Counted from the stretch's first letter, positions 50,294 to 59,556 are shown. The stretch is 64,000 bases of DNA from Buchnera aphidicola (Schlechtendalia peitan) (GCA_039830055.1 CP140043.1:434001-498000); one strand, 5' to 3'. Made by a program: numbers and translations. Notes: generated by a model from the sequence alone, not told the origin.

Positions 50294-51277
50294 ATGAATT
50301 TAAACGAATTTGAAATAATAAAAAATTATTTTAGCAAAACATTAATAAAACACGATACAAATATTATTCAAGATATTGGTGATGATTGCGCACTTATAAA
50401 AATACCAAAAAATTCTGTTCTTGCAGTTAGTACTGATACATTGGTAGAAGGAATTCATTTTTTTAAAAATATTCATCCTACTGATTTAGGATATAAAGTT
50501 ATTGCAGTAAATCTAAGTGATCTTGCAGCTATGGGTTCACAACCCAAATGGATTACACTATCAATAACTCTGCCAAAAATTAATATTAATTGGATAAAAC
50601 ATTTTAGCAAAAGCTTGTTTAATACATTGAACTTATATGATATGAAATTAATTGGGGGCAATACTACTAGAGGTCCATTAAGTATAACAATCAGTATTTA
50701 TGGAATTATTCCAAAAAACAAAGCACTCCTTAGAAAAGGCGCAAAAATAGGAGACTTAATATACGTTACCGGAACTTTAGGAGATAGTGCAGCAGGATTG
50801 TCTTTACTTAAGAATAAACCAAAAAATATGAAGCAAGATTTCTATTATCTTATTAAAAAACATTTACATCCTATTCCAAGAATTATACATGGACAGTTAT
50901 TAAGAAATATTGCTAGTTCTGCTATTGATATATCAGATGGTTTGTTAACTGATTTAAAAAAAATTTTACAACTGAGTGAGTGTGGAGCAAATATTAACTT
51001 GAACAAATTACCTATTTCTAACATCTTAAAAACAAATTTTTCACAAAAAAAATGGTTAAATTTCGCTGTAAACTCTGGAGAAGATTACGAACTATGCTTT
51101 ACTATACCAAAAAAAAATATATCAATTTTAAAAAATACTATTAATCATCTTAAAGTACCATATAATTGTATCGGAGAAATTATCCATTCTAAAAATGGAT
51201 ATAACATATTTCATTACGGAAAACGCATAAATAATTCATATAAAGGATATGATCATTTCTTAAAAACTAATGAATAA
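50294..51277 (+). CDS. thiL: Thiamine-monophosphate kinase
   Basis: Phosphorylates thiamine monophosphate to the pyrophosphate coenzyme. It has 327 residues (E. coli 325). The PurM-like fold shows DIGDDCALI near residue 27, STDTLVEGIHFF near residue 46, NLSDLAAMGSQPKW near residue 73, GGNTTRGPLSI near residue 121, and SAIDISDGLLTDLKK near residue 212. It lies between ribE and ribD. No other thiamine gene and no TPP riboswitch is seen in the window, so substrate probably comes from outside. Intact. Confidence 0.96.
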   Translation: MNLNEFEIIKNYFSKTLIKHDTNIIQDIGDDCALIKIPKNSVLAVSTDTLVEGIHFFKNIHPTDLGYKVIAVNLSDLAAMGSQPKWITLSITLPKININWIKHFSKSLFNTLNLYDMKLIGGNTTRGPLSITISIYGIIPKNKALLRKGAKIGDLIYVTGTLGDSAAGLSLLKNKPKNMKQDFYYLIKKHLHPIPRIIHGQLLRNIASSAIDISDGLLTDLKKILQLSECGANINLNKLPISNILKTNFSQKKWLNFAVNSGEDYELCFTIPKKNISILKNTINHLKVPYNCIGEIIHSKNGYNIFHYGKRINNSYKGYDHFLKTNE

Positions 51278-51290
51278 ATTTATATACATC

Positions 51291-51336
51291 GTAATATTTT
51301 ATGACAACTAAAATTTTATGAAAAATTACATTTTTT
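51291..51336 (+). terminator. Possible terminator after thiL
   Basis: A 12-bp imperfect stem (51291-51302 with 51318-51329, one mismatch and one T-G pair) with a 15-base loop is followed by ATTTTTT. It is 14 bp after the thiL stop and 40 bp before ribD. Confidence 0.45.
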
Positions 51337-51375
51337 ACAAAAAAAACTATTTTAATAATTTTACAATATAATAAT

Positions 51376-52482
51376 ATGAACGATATTTTCTACATGAAAA
51401 AAGCAATAAAAGTAGCAAAAAAAGGAATATTTACTACATCACCAAATCCAAATGTTGGATGTATAATAGTTAAACATAACGTTATTATTGGAATAGGATG
51501 GCATAAAAAAACTGGGGGGGCACATGCAGAAATACATGCTTTGAGACAAGCAGGAAAAAAGTCAAAAGGAGCTACAGCATATGTTACTCTAGAACCATGT
51601 AGTCACTTTGGAAAAACCCCTCCTTGTTGTATTGCACTAATTCAATCAGGAATCTCTAGAGTGGTAATATCAGTGTTAGATCCTAACCCAAAAATTTCTG
51701 GAAAGGGGGTAGAATGGCTTAAAAAAGAAGGAATATCAGTAAAAGTTGGGGTTATTTCCGAAGAATCTGAAAACATAAACAAAGGATTTTTCCAAAGAAT
51801 GCGAATAGGAATACCTTGGATACAGTTAAAATTAGCTAGTTCAATCGATGGGAGAACTGCTTTAAGCAATGGATTAAGTAAATGGATTACTTCAAAACAA
51901 TCTCGTAAAGATGTCCAAATATATCGAAAAAAATCTGATGCTATAATTAGCAGCAGTAGTTCAATCATTATTGATGATTCATTATTAACTGTTAGAAATG
52001 TTACAAAAAAAAGAAATATTACAAAATGTTTAAATAACTTTAAAAAAATTAAGCAACCATTGCGTGTTATTATAGATAGTAAAAACCGAATAACACCATT
52101 ACACCAATGTATAAAAGAACCTGGGAAAATATTATTAATAAGATTAAAAAATGACAATAATACTTGGCCTAACAACGTTGAACAAATAATACTAAACAAT
52201 ACAGAATCAAATATCAATTTAATCGACCTTTTAAAATTTTTAGGAAACCTACAACTCAATACAATTTTAATTGAATCAGGAGCAACACTATCAGGTGCGT
52301 TTCTAAAATTAAACATAGTTAATGAATTAATAATTTATCTAGCTCCAAAACTATTAGGACATTTTGCAAAACCACTATTTATATTAGAAAACTATCAAAA
52401 ATTATCATTAGTTCCTTACTTTAATTTTAAAAGTATTGATAAAATAGGAAAAGATATAAAATTAACTTTAGTTAAATGTTAA
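51376..52482 (+). CDS. ribD: Bifunctional riboflavin deaminase/reductase RibD
   Basis: Catalyses two early riboflavin steps. It has 368 residues (E. coli 367). The N-terminal deaminase domain has zinc ligands in GGAHAEIHAL near residue 48 and EPCSHFGKTPPCC near residue 74. The C-terminal NADPH reductase domain begins IPWIQLKLASSIDGRTAL near residue 145 and includes LRVIIDSKNRI near residue 229 and TILIESGATLSGAFL near residue 295. Both domains are in one intact frame. A G7 run at 51514-51520 encodes the Gly-Gly before HAE. It is followed by nusB. Confidence 0.97.
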   Translation: MNDIFYMKKAIKVAKKGIFTTSPNPNVGCIIVKHNVIIGIGWHKKTGGAHAEIHALRQAGKKSKGATAYVTLEPCSHFGKTPPCCIALIQSGISRVVISVLDPNPKISGKGVEWLKKEGISVKVGVISEESENINKGFFQRMRIGIPWIQLKLASSIDGRTALSNGLSKWITSKQSRKDVQIYRKKSDAIISSSSSIIIDDSLLTVRNVTKKRNITKCLNNFKKIKQPLRVIIDSKNRITPLHQCIKEPGKILLIRLKNDNNTWPNNVEQIILNNTESNINLIDLLKFLGNLQLNTILIESGATLSGAFLKLNIVNELIIYLAPKLLGHFAKPLFILENYQKLSLVPYFNFKSIDKIGKDIKLTLVKC

Positions 52483-52532
52483 AAAATATAATAACAACAT
52501 TTATAATATAATAAAGAGATACACATTTATTT

Positions 52533-52952
52533 ATGAAACCTACAGCTAGAAGAAAAGCACGAGAATGCGCAGTTCAGGCACTTTACTCATGGCAAATATC
52601 TAACAATAATATTAATGAAATAGAACAACAGTTTTATGAAAAAAAAAATATCAATAATATTGATAAAATTTATTTTCATGAATTAATCATAGAAATTACA
52701 AATAATCAAAAACATCTAGATTTATTGATGACACCCTATCTATCACGATCAGTTAATGCATTAGGGCAAATAGAAAAAGCTATTCTTAGAATTTCATTTT
52801 ATGAACTAGAAAAAAGACATGATATTCCTTACAAAGTAACCATTAATGAAGGAATAGAATTAGCAAAACTATTTGGAGCAGAGGAAAGTCACAAATTTAT
52901 TAATGGAGTTTTAGATAAAGCTGCATTAAAAATTAGAGATTATAATGTATAA
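52533..52952 (+). CDS. nusB: Transcription antitermination factor NusB
   Basis: Binds boxA with NusE (S10) in rRNA antitermination. It is 139 residues, the same as E. coli. TARRKARECAVQALYSWQIS at the N terminus, PYLSRSVNALGQIEKAILRISFYEL near residue 71, and IPYKVTINEGIELAKLFGAEESHKFINGVLD near residue 101 are near-identical family blocks. It is 51 bp after ribD, as part of a rib-nusB cluster, and nearly abuts the convergent dxs. Intact. Confidence 0.97.
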   Translation: MKPTARRKARECAVQALYSWQISNNNINEIEQQFYEKKNINNIDKIYFHELIIEITNNQKHLDLLMTPYLSRSVNALGQIEKAILRISFYELEKRHDIPYKVTINEGIELAKLFGAEESHKFINGVLDKAALKIRDYNV

Positions 52953-52959
52953 AATTTTT

Positions 52960-54825
52960 TTATGTATCCAACCACAATAAAATTTTTTCTAAAATACCAT
53001 CTGCATCTAGTTTATATTCGCGCCGGATCTCAGACTGATTTCCATGCGGTACAAATACATCGGGGATTCCAATATTTAAAATAGGAATAGTAATCTTTTT
53101 ATTCATGAACAACTCATTTATGCTACTACCAGCACCACCTGATATCATACCTTCTTCTATCGTTACGAAGAAATTATGATGTTTAGTTAAACTTAAAATT
53201 AACTCAATATCTAGAGGTTTTACAAAACGCATATCTACTAAAGTCAAATCCATTTTTTTTGCAACTTGTTCAGCAAAAATGCATAATGATCCAAAATTCA
53301 ATACAGCAATTTTTTTTCCCAATCTCTTTAAAATACCTTTTCCGATAGGAATCGATTTCATTGATTTTAGAGAGGTTCCAATGCCACTACCTCGTGGATA
53401 TCGTACTACGCTAGGACCATGTCGATAACAATATCCAGTGTACAACATTTGTAAACATTCATTTTCATCACTAGGAGTCATTATTATAACATTTGGTATA
53501 CATCTGAGATATGTTAAATCAAACACTCCTTGATGAGTTTCACCATCTTGACCTACTATTCCCCCCCTGTCAATTGCAAATAATACTGGTAATTTTTGTA
53601 GTGCTACATCATGTATCACTTGATCATAAGCTCTTTGAAGAAAAGTTGAATAAATGGCGAGTACAGGTTTATATCCACTAATTGCTAAACCCGCAGAAAA
53701 AGTTACGGCATGTTGTTCTGATATTGCGACATCAAAATACTGTTCTGGAAAAAATTTTGAAAAATTCAGCATTCCAGAACCCTCAGTCATAGCAGGCGTA
53801 ATTCCTATTAACTTTTTGTCCATTTTTGCCATAGTACATAACCAATTTCCAAAAATTTCAGAATAAGTAGGAATATTACTTTTATTTTTAAACAACTTTC
53901 CAGTTTTAATATCAAAATTTGATACAGCGTGCCATTTTATAGGATTTAACTCAGAAGGCAAATAACCTTTTCCTTTTTTAGTAATTATATGTAGCAAATT
54001 AGTATACTTTTGACTATTTAATCTTCCGATAACATCAATTAACAGAAATATATCATGTCCATCTAAGGGACCAAAATATTGAAATCCAAAATCGTTTAAA
54101 AAAGTACTAGATGACTGAAAATCTTTTAAATATTCTTGTTGATATTTTTCATCTTTATTAAAAAAATCAGATTTAATACAAAAATTATTCTTTTCTTTGT
54201 ATTTTTTTATCAAATCAATATTGAGAGGAATTTTAGACAACAATAAACTTAAGGCACCAACATTTTTAGAAATAGACATATCATTATGATTTAATATAAC
54301 TAATAATTGAATTTTTTTATATCCAGCATGATTAAAAGCTTCGAATGCCATTCCAGAAGTTATCGCGCCATCTCCAATTACACATACAGTTTTTCTACCT
54401 TTTTTTTCTTTATGTGAAGCAATAGCCATACCCACCCCAGCACTAACTGAAGTAGCAGCATGACCTCCACCTAAAGCATCATATTCACTTTCTATTCTAC
54501 AAGGAAACGGGCGTATCCTATTTTTATCCCGAATATTGTTAATACTTTTATACCTTCCAGTTAAAATTTTATGCGGATACGTTTGATGACCTACATCCCA
54601 AATTAAATTATCAAAAGGAGTATTAAGAACATAATGTAAAGCTACTGTTACTTCAATCACTCCCAAACTAGAGGATAAATGCCCGCCGGAACGGCTGATA
54701 ACATCCAGTAAATACTGACGTAATTCACAACATAATCTCGGTAATTTTTCCAAAGGTAACAATCGTAATTTATTTACTGAACGTGCTAAATGCAATACCG
54801 GATATTTCTTATAATTAATGCTCAT
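52960..54825 (-). CDS. dxs: 1-deoxy-D-xylulose-5-phosphate synthase
   Basis: TPP-dependent first enzyme of the MEP pathway. It has 621 residues from ATG 54825 (E. coli 620). The in-frame TTG just upstream is not needed. IWDVGHQTYPHKILTGR near residue 73 and the TPP/Mg motif VIGDGAITSGMAFEA near residue 150 with downstream NHNDMSIS are present. SEQHAVTFSAGLAISGYKP near residue 365 carries the catalytic Glu, and DRGGIVGQDGETHQGVFDL is near residue 422, where C7 on the plus strand (53561-53567) encodes the glycines. It follows ispA by 21 bp, as in E. coli ispA-dxs. Confidence 0.97.
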   Translation of the reverse strand: MSINYKKYPVLHLARSVNKLRLLPLEKLPRLCCELRQYLLDVISRSGGHLSSSLGVIEVTVALHYVLNTPFDNLIWDVGHQTYPHKILTGRYKSINNIRDKNRIRPFPCRIESEYDALGGGHAATSVSAGVGMAIASHKEKKGRKTVCVIGDGAITSGMAFEAFNHAGYKKIQLLVILNHNDMSISKNVGALSLLLSKIPLNIDLIKKYKEKNNFCIKSDFFNKDEKYQQEYLKDFQSSSTFLNDFGFQYFGPLDGHDIFLLIDVIGRLNSQKYTNLLHIITKKGKGYLPSELNPIKWHAVSNFDIKTGKLFKNKSNIPTYSEIFGNWLCTMAKMDKKLIGITPAMTEGSGMLNFSKFFPEQYFDVAISEQHAVTFSAGLAISGYKPVLAIYSTFLQRAYDQVIHDVALQKLPVLFAIDRGGIVGQDGETHQGVFDLTYLRCIPNVIIMTPSDENECLQMLYTGYCYRHGPSVVRYPRGSGIGTSLKSMKSIPIGKGILKRLGKKIAVLNFGSLCIFAEQVAKKMDLTLVDMRFVKPLDIELILSLTKHHNFFVTIEEGMISGGAGSSINELFMNKKITIPILNIGIPDVFVPHGNQSEIRREYKLDADGILEKILLWLDT

Positions 54826-54846
54826 CAAAAAAACTCGTTATGACAA

Positions 54847-55746
54847 TTATTTATTACCAATAATTATGTAATGTGAGAATTCTTTTAATAACCGAATATC
54901 TATAGATTCGTTAGATAAAATTTTTAAACATTCTAATGATTTTTCATATAACTCTTTTATTTTTGTTTCAGATTGTTTTAATCCTACTATTAATGGAAAA
55001 GTATTTGCCTGATAACTAATATTCAATTTTTTGAAATCATTCATACGATTGTAATCATTTTTAAAATCAAGAATATCATCTTTAATTTGAAAAGCAAAAC
55101 TAATATTTTTAAAATATTGTGATAATATCGAAAAAATTGTATCGTTATTTTTACAATAAGAAATTAAAACTAATCTTACTGAAACATCAATTAAAGATCC
55201 AGTTTTATACCAATATATTTCTTCTAATTCACGAATTGTAATAGTTTTATTTTTCGATTGCAAATCAAGAAATTGACCCATACACATACCTAATATTCCA
55301 GAAGCATTAGATAATTCTAAAATCATTTTTATTTTATTACTATTAGATATTTGAAACGTATTTATACGAGACAAAACATTAAAAGCTAAACACTGCAAAG
55401 AATTTCCAGCTAATATAGCAGTAGACTCTCCAAACTTTTTATAGCAAGAATCTTGCCCTCGTCTTAATTCATCATTATCTAATGATGGCAAATCATCATG
55501 TATTAAAGAATATGCATGCATAAATTCAATAGACGCAGCAAGATTATCTATAATATTCACATGAATTTGAAACATTTCTCCTAAACTATACATTAATATA
55601 GGACGAATTCTTTTTCCTCCAGATAACACTCCATATTTCATAGCATCTAACAATAACGTATTTTGAAATGGCAAAGCTTCTAATAAATTAAGCATGAAAT
55701 TATTAATACGTTTTTGTTTTGAATTGACAAATCTTAAAAAATCCAT
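54847..55746 (-). CDS. ispA: Farnesyl diphosphate synthase
   Basis: Condenses isoprenyl diphosphates to farnesyl diphosphate. It has 299 residues, the same as E. coli. GGKRIRPIL is at residues 44-52. The first Asp-rich motif is HDDLPSLDNDELRRG near residue 83 and the second is QIKDDILDFKND near residue 221. The C terminus YIIIGNK matches the family YIIxRNK. It is upstream of dxs, with AGGT before the ATG. xseB, which precedes ispA in E. coli, is absent. Its product feeds CyoE (heme O) and polyprenyl carriers. Confidence 0.97.
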   Translation of the reverse strand: MDFLRFVNSKQKRINNFMLNLLEALPFQNTLLLDAMKYGVLSGGKRIRPILMYSLGEMFQIHVNIIDNLAASIEFMHAYSLIHDDLPSLDNDELRRGQDSCYKKFGESTAILAGNSLQCLAFNVLSRINTFQISNSNKIKMILELSNASGILGMCMGQFLDLQSKNKTITIRELEEIYWYKTGSLIDVSVRLVLISYCKNNDTIFSILSQYFKNISFAFQIKDDILDFKNDYNRMNDFKKLNISYQANTFPLIVGLKQSETKIKELYEKSLECLKILSNESIDIRLLKEFSHYIIIGNK

Positions 55747-56112
55747 TTTAGTACCTGTAAAATTAATGATAAAAAGTATTTTAAATAAAATTAACTATTT
55801 CTCAATTACTATTAAAAAGTAATATTTTTTAAACACATTCTAAAATTATAATAAATATTTTTCAAAATTGTATACAATTTTATTTAACATAACATATGCT
55901 ATGTTTTAAATATATTATGTTTTAAAAACATAAAGTAAAAGAACTGTATTACAGTATACCACCTTATATTTTCGCTATGAAATATATCACATGTAAATCT
56001 AAAAATATATATTACATTCATCTGTATTTATTTTTAATTATTTTATATACTTATACTACCTTTCTTAAATCATAAAATGTTCATAAAAATTTTTAAAATA
56101 TTCAAAATAAGA
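55747..56112. other. Gene-free spacer upstream of ispA
   Basis: 366 bp between the yajR 3' end and ispA, both on the minus strand. No xseB remnant. It contains three close palindromes at 55864-55933, described separately, and presumably the ispA-dxs promoter. Confidence 0.5.
55864..55933. repeat. Cluster of three palindromes upstream of ispA-dxs
   Basis: 55864-55881 is an 18-bp perfect palindrome (AAAATTGTATACAATTTT). 55886-55905 is a 20-bp palindrome with one mismatched pair (AACATA-CATATG-TATGTT core). 55915-55933 is a nine-bp inverted repeat with a one-base centre (TTATGTTTT, AAAACATAA). Single palindromes are common in such A+T-rich DNA. Three in 70 bp ahead of an operon is less so. Confidence 0.4.
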
Positions 56113-57288
56113 TTATGTTTTTAAATACCACAAATTAATAACAAACCACAAAAGAGTTATGCTAAGAGAAAATAAAAGTAAATACAAAATACTCAAATTA
56201 TATAAAATATATCCTCCTAATAAACCTCCTATAGAAGAACCTAAAAATTGACTAATAGAATATATTGCCATAGCAGTACCTTTATAATTTTTAGGGGAAT
56301 ATTTACTAACTAAAACTGGTAATAGCATTTCAAAAAAGCTAAACGTTATGAAAAATATTTGTAATATAACAATTACAATAAAACTATTATTTCGAAATAA
56401 CAATAACAAAATATTAGAAAATATTAATAAAAATATTGATAATAAAATAAAAAATGTTAAATATTTTTTTTTCTCTATATAATTACTAATTGGCCATACA
56501 ACTAAAAAAGAAACTAAAATAGTAATTAAATATATGAACCAAACGAAATTAGCAAAATTTATATGCGAATTCAATTGAATAGGTATAATAAGAAAATAAA
56601 ATAGTAATAACATATGCAGAAAAAAAATATTTAAATTTGTTTTAAATAAACTCTTGTTCTTAAATATATTTAAAAAGTTTTTATATTCATTTTTTAAACA
56701 TAATGGTACATAAATAGAAATAGAAGATGGAATAAAGAAACATGCTACTAACATGCATACGACCGATAATAAAGAACTAACTAAAAATAAGCATTTAAAA
56801 CCAAAAATTTGAACTATAATAGGACTCATTACCATAGCAATAACAAAACTTATTCCAAAACTAATACCTAACAATCCCATCGCTTTTAATTTATTGTTTT
56901 GTGACATTACATCAGATAATAATGCCATACATACTGAAGATATTGCTCCAGAACCTTGCAAACTACGACCTAATATAACACCAAAAATAGAATTACTATA
57001 AAAACACACACAACTACCTACAAAAAAAAATGATAATCCCAAAATAATTACAAATTTCCTTCCTATCTTATCTGATAACCATCCATATGGAATTTGAAAT
57101 ATAGCTTGAAAAAAACCATATGTTCCAATTGCAACACCTATCAAAAATGTAGTACTATCTTTTAAAAATAGTCCATAAGTACTAAATACTGGTAAAACCA
57201 TAAACATTCCAATAATACGTAAAGAAAAAATAGTACATATTCCTACTAGTATTTTCCATTCTTTTAAATCAAAATTAAATGTATTCAT
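56113..57288 (-). CDS. yajR: MFS transporter YajR, lacking the C-terminal domain
   Basis: Major facilitator superfamily inner-membrane transporter whose physiological substrate is not known. It has 391 residues with 12 predicted hydrophobic segments. FSLRIIGMFMVLPVFSTYG at residues 21-39 and MFS motif A in GWLSDKIGRKFV near residue 68 match E. coli YajR, as does GRSLQGSGAISSVCMALLSDV. The E. coli protein is about 454 residues, with a cytosolic ferredoxin-like C-terminal domain. Here the frame ends after the last helix, so that domain is missing. Near cyoE, as in E. coli. Confidence 0.92.
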   Translation of the reverse strand: MNTFNFDLKEWKILVGICTIFSLRIIGMFMVLPVFSTYGLFLKDSTTFLIGVAIGTYGFFQAIFQIPYGWLSDKIGRKFVIILGLSFFFVGSCVCFYSNSIFGVILGRSLQGSGAISSVCMALLSDVMSQNNKLKAMGLLGISFGISFVIAMVMSPIIVQIFGFKCLFLVSSLLSVVCMLVACFFIPSSISIYVPLCLKNEYKNFLNIFKNKSLFKTNLNIFFLHMLLLFYFLIIPIQLNSHINFANFVWFIYLITILVSFLVVWPISNYIEKKKYLTFFILLSIFLLIFSNILLLLFRNNSFIVIVILQIFFITFSFFEMLLPVLVSKYSPKNYKGTAMAIYSISQFLGSSIGGLLGGYILYNLSILYLLLFSLSITLLWFVINLWYLKT

Positions 57289-57420
57289 AATAAATTAAAG
57301 TTTCTTATGATAATATTAATTATTATTAATATAATTAAATTAGTAGTTACAAATATAACGTTTAATATCACATAATGTAAAATAAAAACCCCTGGAAATA
57401 CAAAAACATGAGGAAATTAT

Positions 57421-57710
57421 ATGAATTATCATAATGATTTAAAAAATATATGTTGGAATAAAGAAATAGCAAAAAAAATTGCAAAAAAAGAGTTAATTAA
57501 TATGACTCCAGATCACTGGAAAGTAGTATATGCTATTCGAAATTTTTACTTAGAATTTAATATCACACCATCAATGAGAATATTAATGAAAATATTAAAA
57601 AAAAAATTAAAAATTTAACTAGTTGTTATTTATTTAAATTATTCCCTTTAGGGCCAACGGAACAAGCAAGAAAAATAGCAGGAATTCCGAAATCATCTAA
57701 CTGTTTATAA
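57421..57710 (+). CDS. tusE: Sulfur relay protein TusE, frameshifted at an A10 tract
   Basis: DsrC-family protein that hands sulfur to MnmA for tRNA 2-thiouridine. The ATG is preceded by GAGGA. The 0 frame encodes 65 residues (NMTPDHWKVVYAIRNFYLEFNITPSMRILMK matches E. coli [29 protein letters not shown]), then meets ten A (57597-57606) and stops. One extra A restores SCYLFKLFPLGPTEQARKIAGIPKSSNCL to the stop at 57708. This matches the family C terminus, including the penultimate active-site Cys. The restored length is 96 residues (E. coli 109). The catalytic Cys lies after the break, so function would require slippage. Confidence 0.9.
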
Positions 57711-57752
57711 AAATAATAAAATACAAACAAATCACTATTACTTATATATTCT

Positions 57753-58610
57753 TTAATTAATATAATCGAATGACATCATTATGTTCATAATAAACATAAT
57801 AATAATAGAATGATAAAAAATATTTTTAGCCCAAATAATATGATTATAATCACTTCTATATGTTTTTATTGAAAGATAAAACCATATTACAGATAAAAAT
57901 AATATACTAAATAAAAACTTATATCCAACATAATTTGTTGCTACTAACAAACAAGTAGACAGCAAAAACAATAATATGAATATTCTAATGTGATATCGAG
58001 TTACTAGAAAGGACTTTACAATAGGAAATATAGGTATATTCACTCGTTTATAATCGCTAAAATGCATAATAAAAATTGCATAAGAATGAGGTATTTGCCA
58101 TGTAATAAAAATTAAAAATAAATTAAAAACACATAAATCAACATGATTAGTTACAGAACAATAACCTAGCAGTGGAGGTATAGAACCAGATATGCTACCA
58201 ATTAACGTTGAATATATTGAACGTTTTTTTAAGTACATACTATAAAGTACAACATATACAATCCATCCTATACTAGACAATAACATACATAATATATTTA
58301 TGTAGTATATATAAATACTAAACCCCAATATTCCTAAAACTATTGCAAAAAATATAGCTAAATTATGAAAACTACTACTAATAACTAAAATTCTGTTTTT
58401 AGTTCTATCCATGTATTTATCTATATTACAATCAATGACATTATTTAATATACATGATGATCCAATAACTAATGATATACCTATTATGTTTAAAAAAAGT
58501 AAATGGTAATTAATATTACCTCTCGAAGCTAATAAAAAACCACCTAAGGAAGATAGTATATTTCCAAAAACTATTTTTGGTTTTAATAATTCAAAAAAGA
58601 GTAAGATCAT
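57753..58610 (-). CDS. cyoE: Protoheme IX farnesyltransferase
   Basis: Integral membrane prenyltransferase that converts heme B to heme O for cytochrome bo3. It has 285 residues (E. coli 296) and seven to nine hydrophobic helices. The Asp-rich substrate motif is NNVIDCNIDKYMDRTKNR near residue 56. HSYAIFIMHFSDYKRVNIPIFP near residue 175 is the second conserved loop. It is the last gene of cyoABCDE, with its ATG overlapping the cyoD stop (ATGA). It uses the farnesyl diphosphate made by IspA. Intact. Confidence 0.97.
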   Translation of the reverse strand: MILLFFELLKPKIVFGNILSSLGGFLLASRGNINYHLLFLNIIGISLVIGSSCILNNVIDCNIDKYMDRTKNRILVISSSFHNLAIFFAIVLGILGFSIYIYYINILCMLLSSIGWIVYVVLYSMYLKKRSIYSTLIGSISGSIPPLLGYCSVTNHVDLCVFNLFLIFITWQIPHSYAIFIMHFSDYKRVNIPIFPIVKSFLVTRYHIRIFILLFLLSTCLLVATNYVGYKFLFSILFLSVIWFYLSIKTYRSDYNHIIWAKNIFYHSIIIMFIMNIMMSFDYIN

Positions 58611-58945
58611 ACTTCTACGCTATACATATTGTGATTTAAACTCTTTATCACCCAATATGAACCTGATAAAATAATAGTAGAAATTACAAAAGCAAAAATT
58701 ATTGATATAACATTCCATTTATACTTATTAGACAAGTTTAAATGTAAAAAGAACTTGATATGAATTAAAACTTGAATGATTAAACATAATAATATTAAAA
58801 TAAGTGTTATTTCTTTAGAAAAAAACTTTCTTATAACTAGCATGAAGGGCAATACAGTTAATATAATTAATATTACAAAATTTATAATATATAAAAAATA
58901 TTTTTTAAAAAAACATGATGTATTCCTTATATGACAATAATTCAT
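58607..58945 (-). CDS. cyoD: Cytochrome bo3 oxidase subunit IV
   Basis: Small subunit that assists assembly of the CuB/heme centre. The start is the ATG at 58945, giving 112 residues (E. coli 109) and overlapping the cyoC stop as ATGA. Longer in-frame extension upstream would lie inside cyoC and is not used. Three transmembrane helices are visible. IHIKFFLHLNLSNKYKWN near residue 70 matches the conserved VHLVFFLHM block, and the C-terminal helix SGSYWVIKSLNHNM matches the E. coli end. Confidence 0.93.
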   Translation of the reverse strand: MNYCHIRNTSCFFKKYFLYIINFVILIILTVLPFMLVIRKFFSKEITLILILLCLIIQVLIHIKFFLHLNLSNKYKWNVISIIFAFVISTIILSGSYWVIKSLNHNMYSVEV

Positions 58946-59556
58946 AATGTTTCTCCAATTAAATAAACTATAGAAAAAACAAATACCCACACTATATCTA
59001 AAAAATGCCAAAATAAACTTAAACACAATATTCTTGTATAAACTTTACACGTAATTCCAAAACTAATAATTTGCCTTATCATAACTAAAATCCAAATAAG
59101 AGCTGTAATAACATGTATACTATGTGTTAATAACAATGTGAAAAATGCTGATAAAAATCCACTATGGGACGGACCATATCCTATTGTTATTAAATTATAC
59201 AATTCAAACATTTCTAATAAAAGAAATGAAGTTCCTAATAAAAACGTTATACTTAACCACAATATAGACTTATTAATATTATATTTTTCTACGTTTAAAA
59301 GAGAAAAACTAAAAGTAAAGGAACTAAATAACAAAAAAAGACTTTCTAATATAATCATAAAAAAATTAAAAATTTCTGGTCCAGATGGACCATGAGCAAC
59401 ATTATTTTTCATAACTATATAAACAGAAAATAAAGTTGCAAAAATAATACAATCACTCATTAAATACAACCAAAATCCAAATAATTTATTAGAATTTAAA
59501 AGATTACTATTTAATTTAATTGTATCTATTTTTTTATTAACTAAATTATTTAACAT
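58942..59556 (-). CDS. cyoC: Cytochrome bo3 oxidase subunit III
   Basis: Five-helix inner-membrane subunit of the quinol oxidase. It is 204 residues, the same as E. coli. FGFWLYLMSDCIIFATLFSVY near residue 26, GPSGPEIFNF near residue 55, GPSHSGFLSAFFTLLLTHSIHV near residue 127, and the C-terminal WHFLDIVWVFVFSIVYLIGE are family signatures. Its ATG shares one base with the cyoB stop (TAATG) and its stop overlaps cyoD, so the operon is translationally coupled. Intact. Confidence 0.97.
   Translation of the reverse strand: MLNNLVNKKIDTIKLNSNLLNSNKLFGFWLYLMSDCIIFATLFSVYIVMKNNVAHGPSGPEIFNFFMIILESLFLLFSSFTFSFSLLNVEKYNINKSILWLSITFLLGTSFLLLEMFELYNLITIGYGPSHSGFLSAFFTLLLTHSIHVITALIWILVMIRQIISFGITCKVYTRILCLSLFWHFLDIVWVFVFSIVYLIGETL

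Noticed and set aside
51642..52316. 224-codon open frame on the minus strand within ribD
   Set aside because: It lies antisense to the well-conserved reductase domain of ribD and shows no recognisable motif. It is a shadow of the plus-strand gene.
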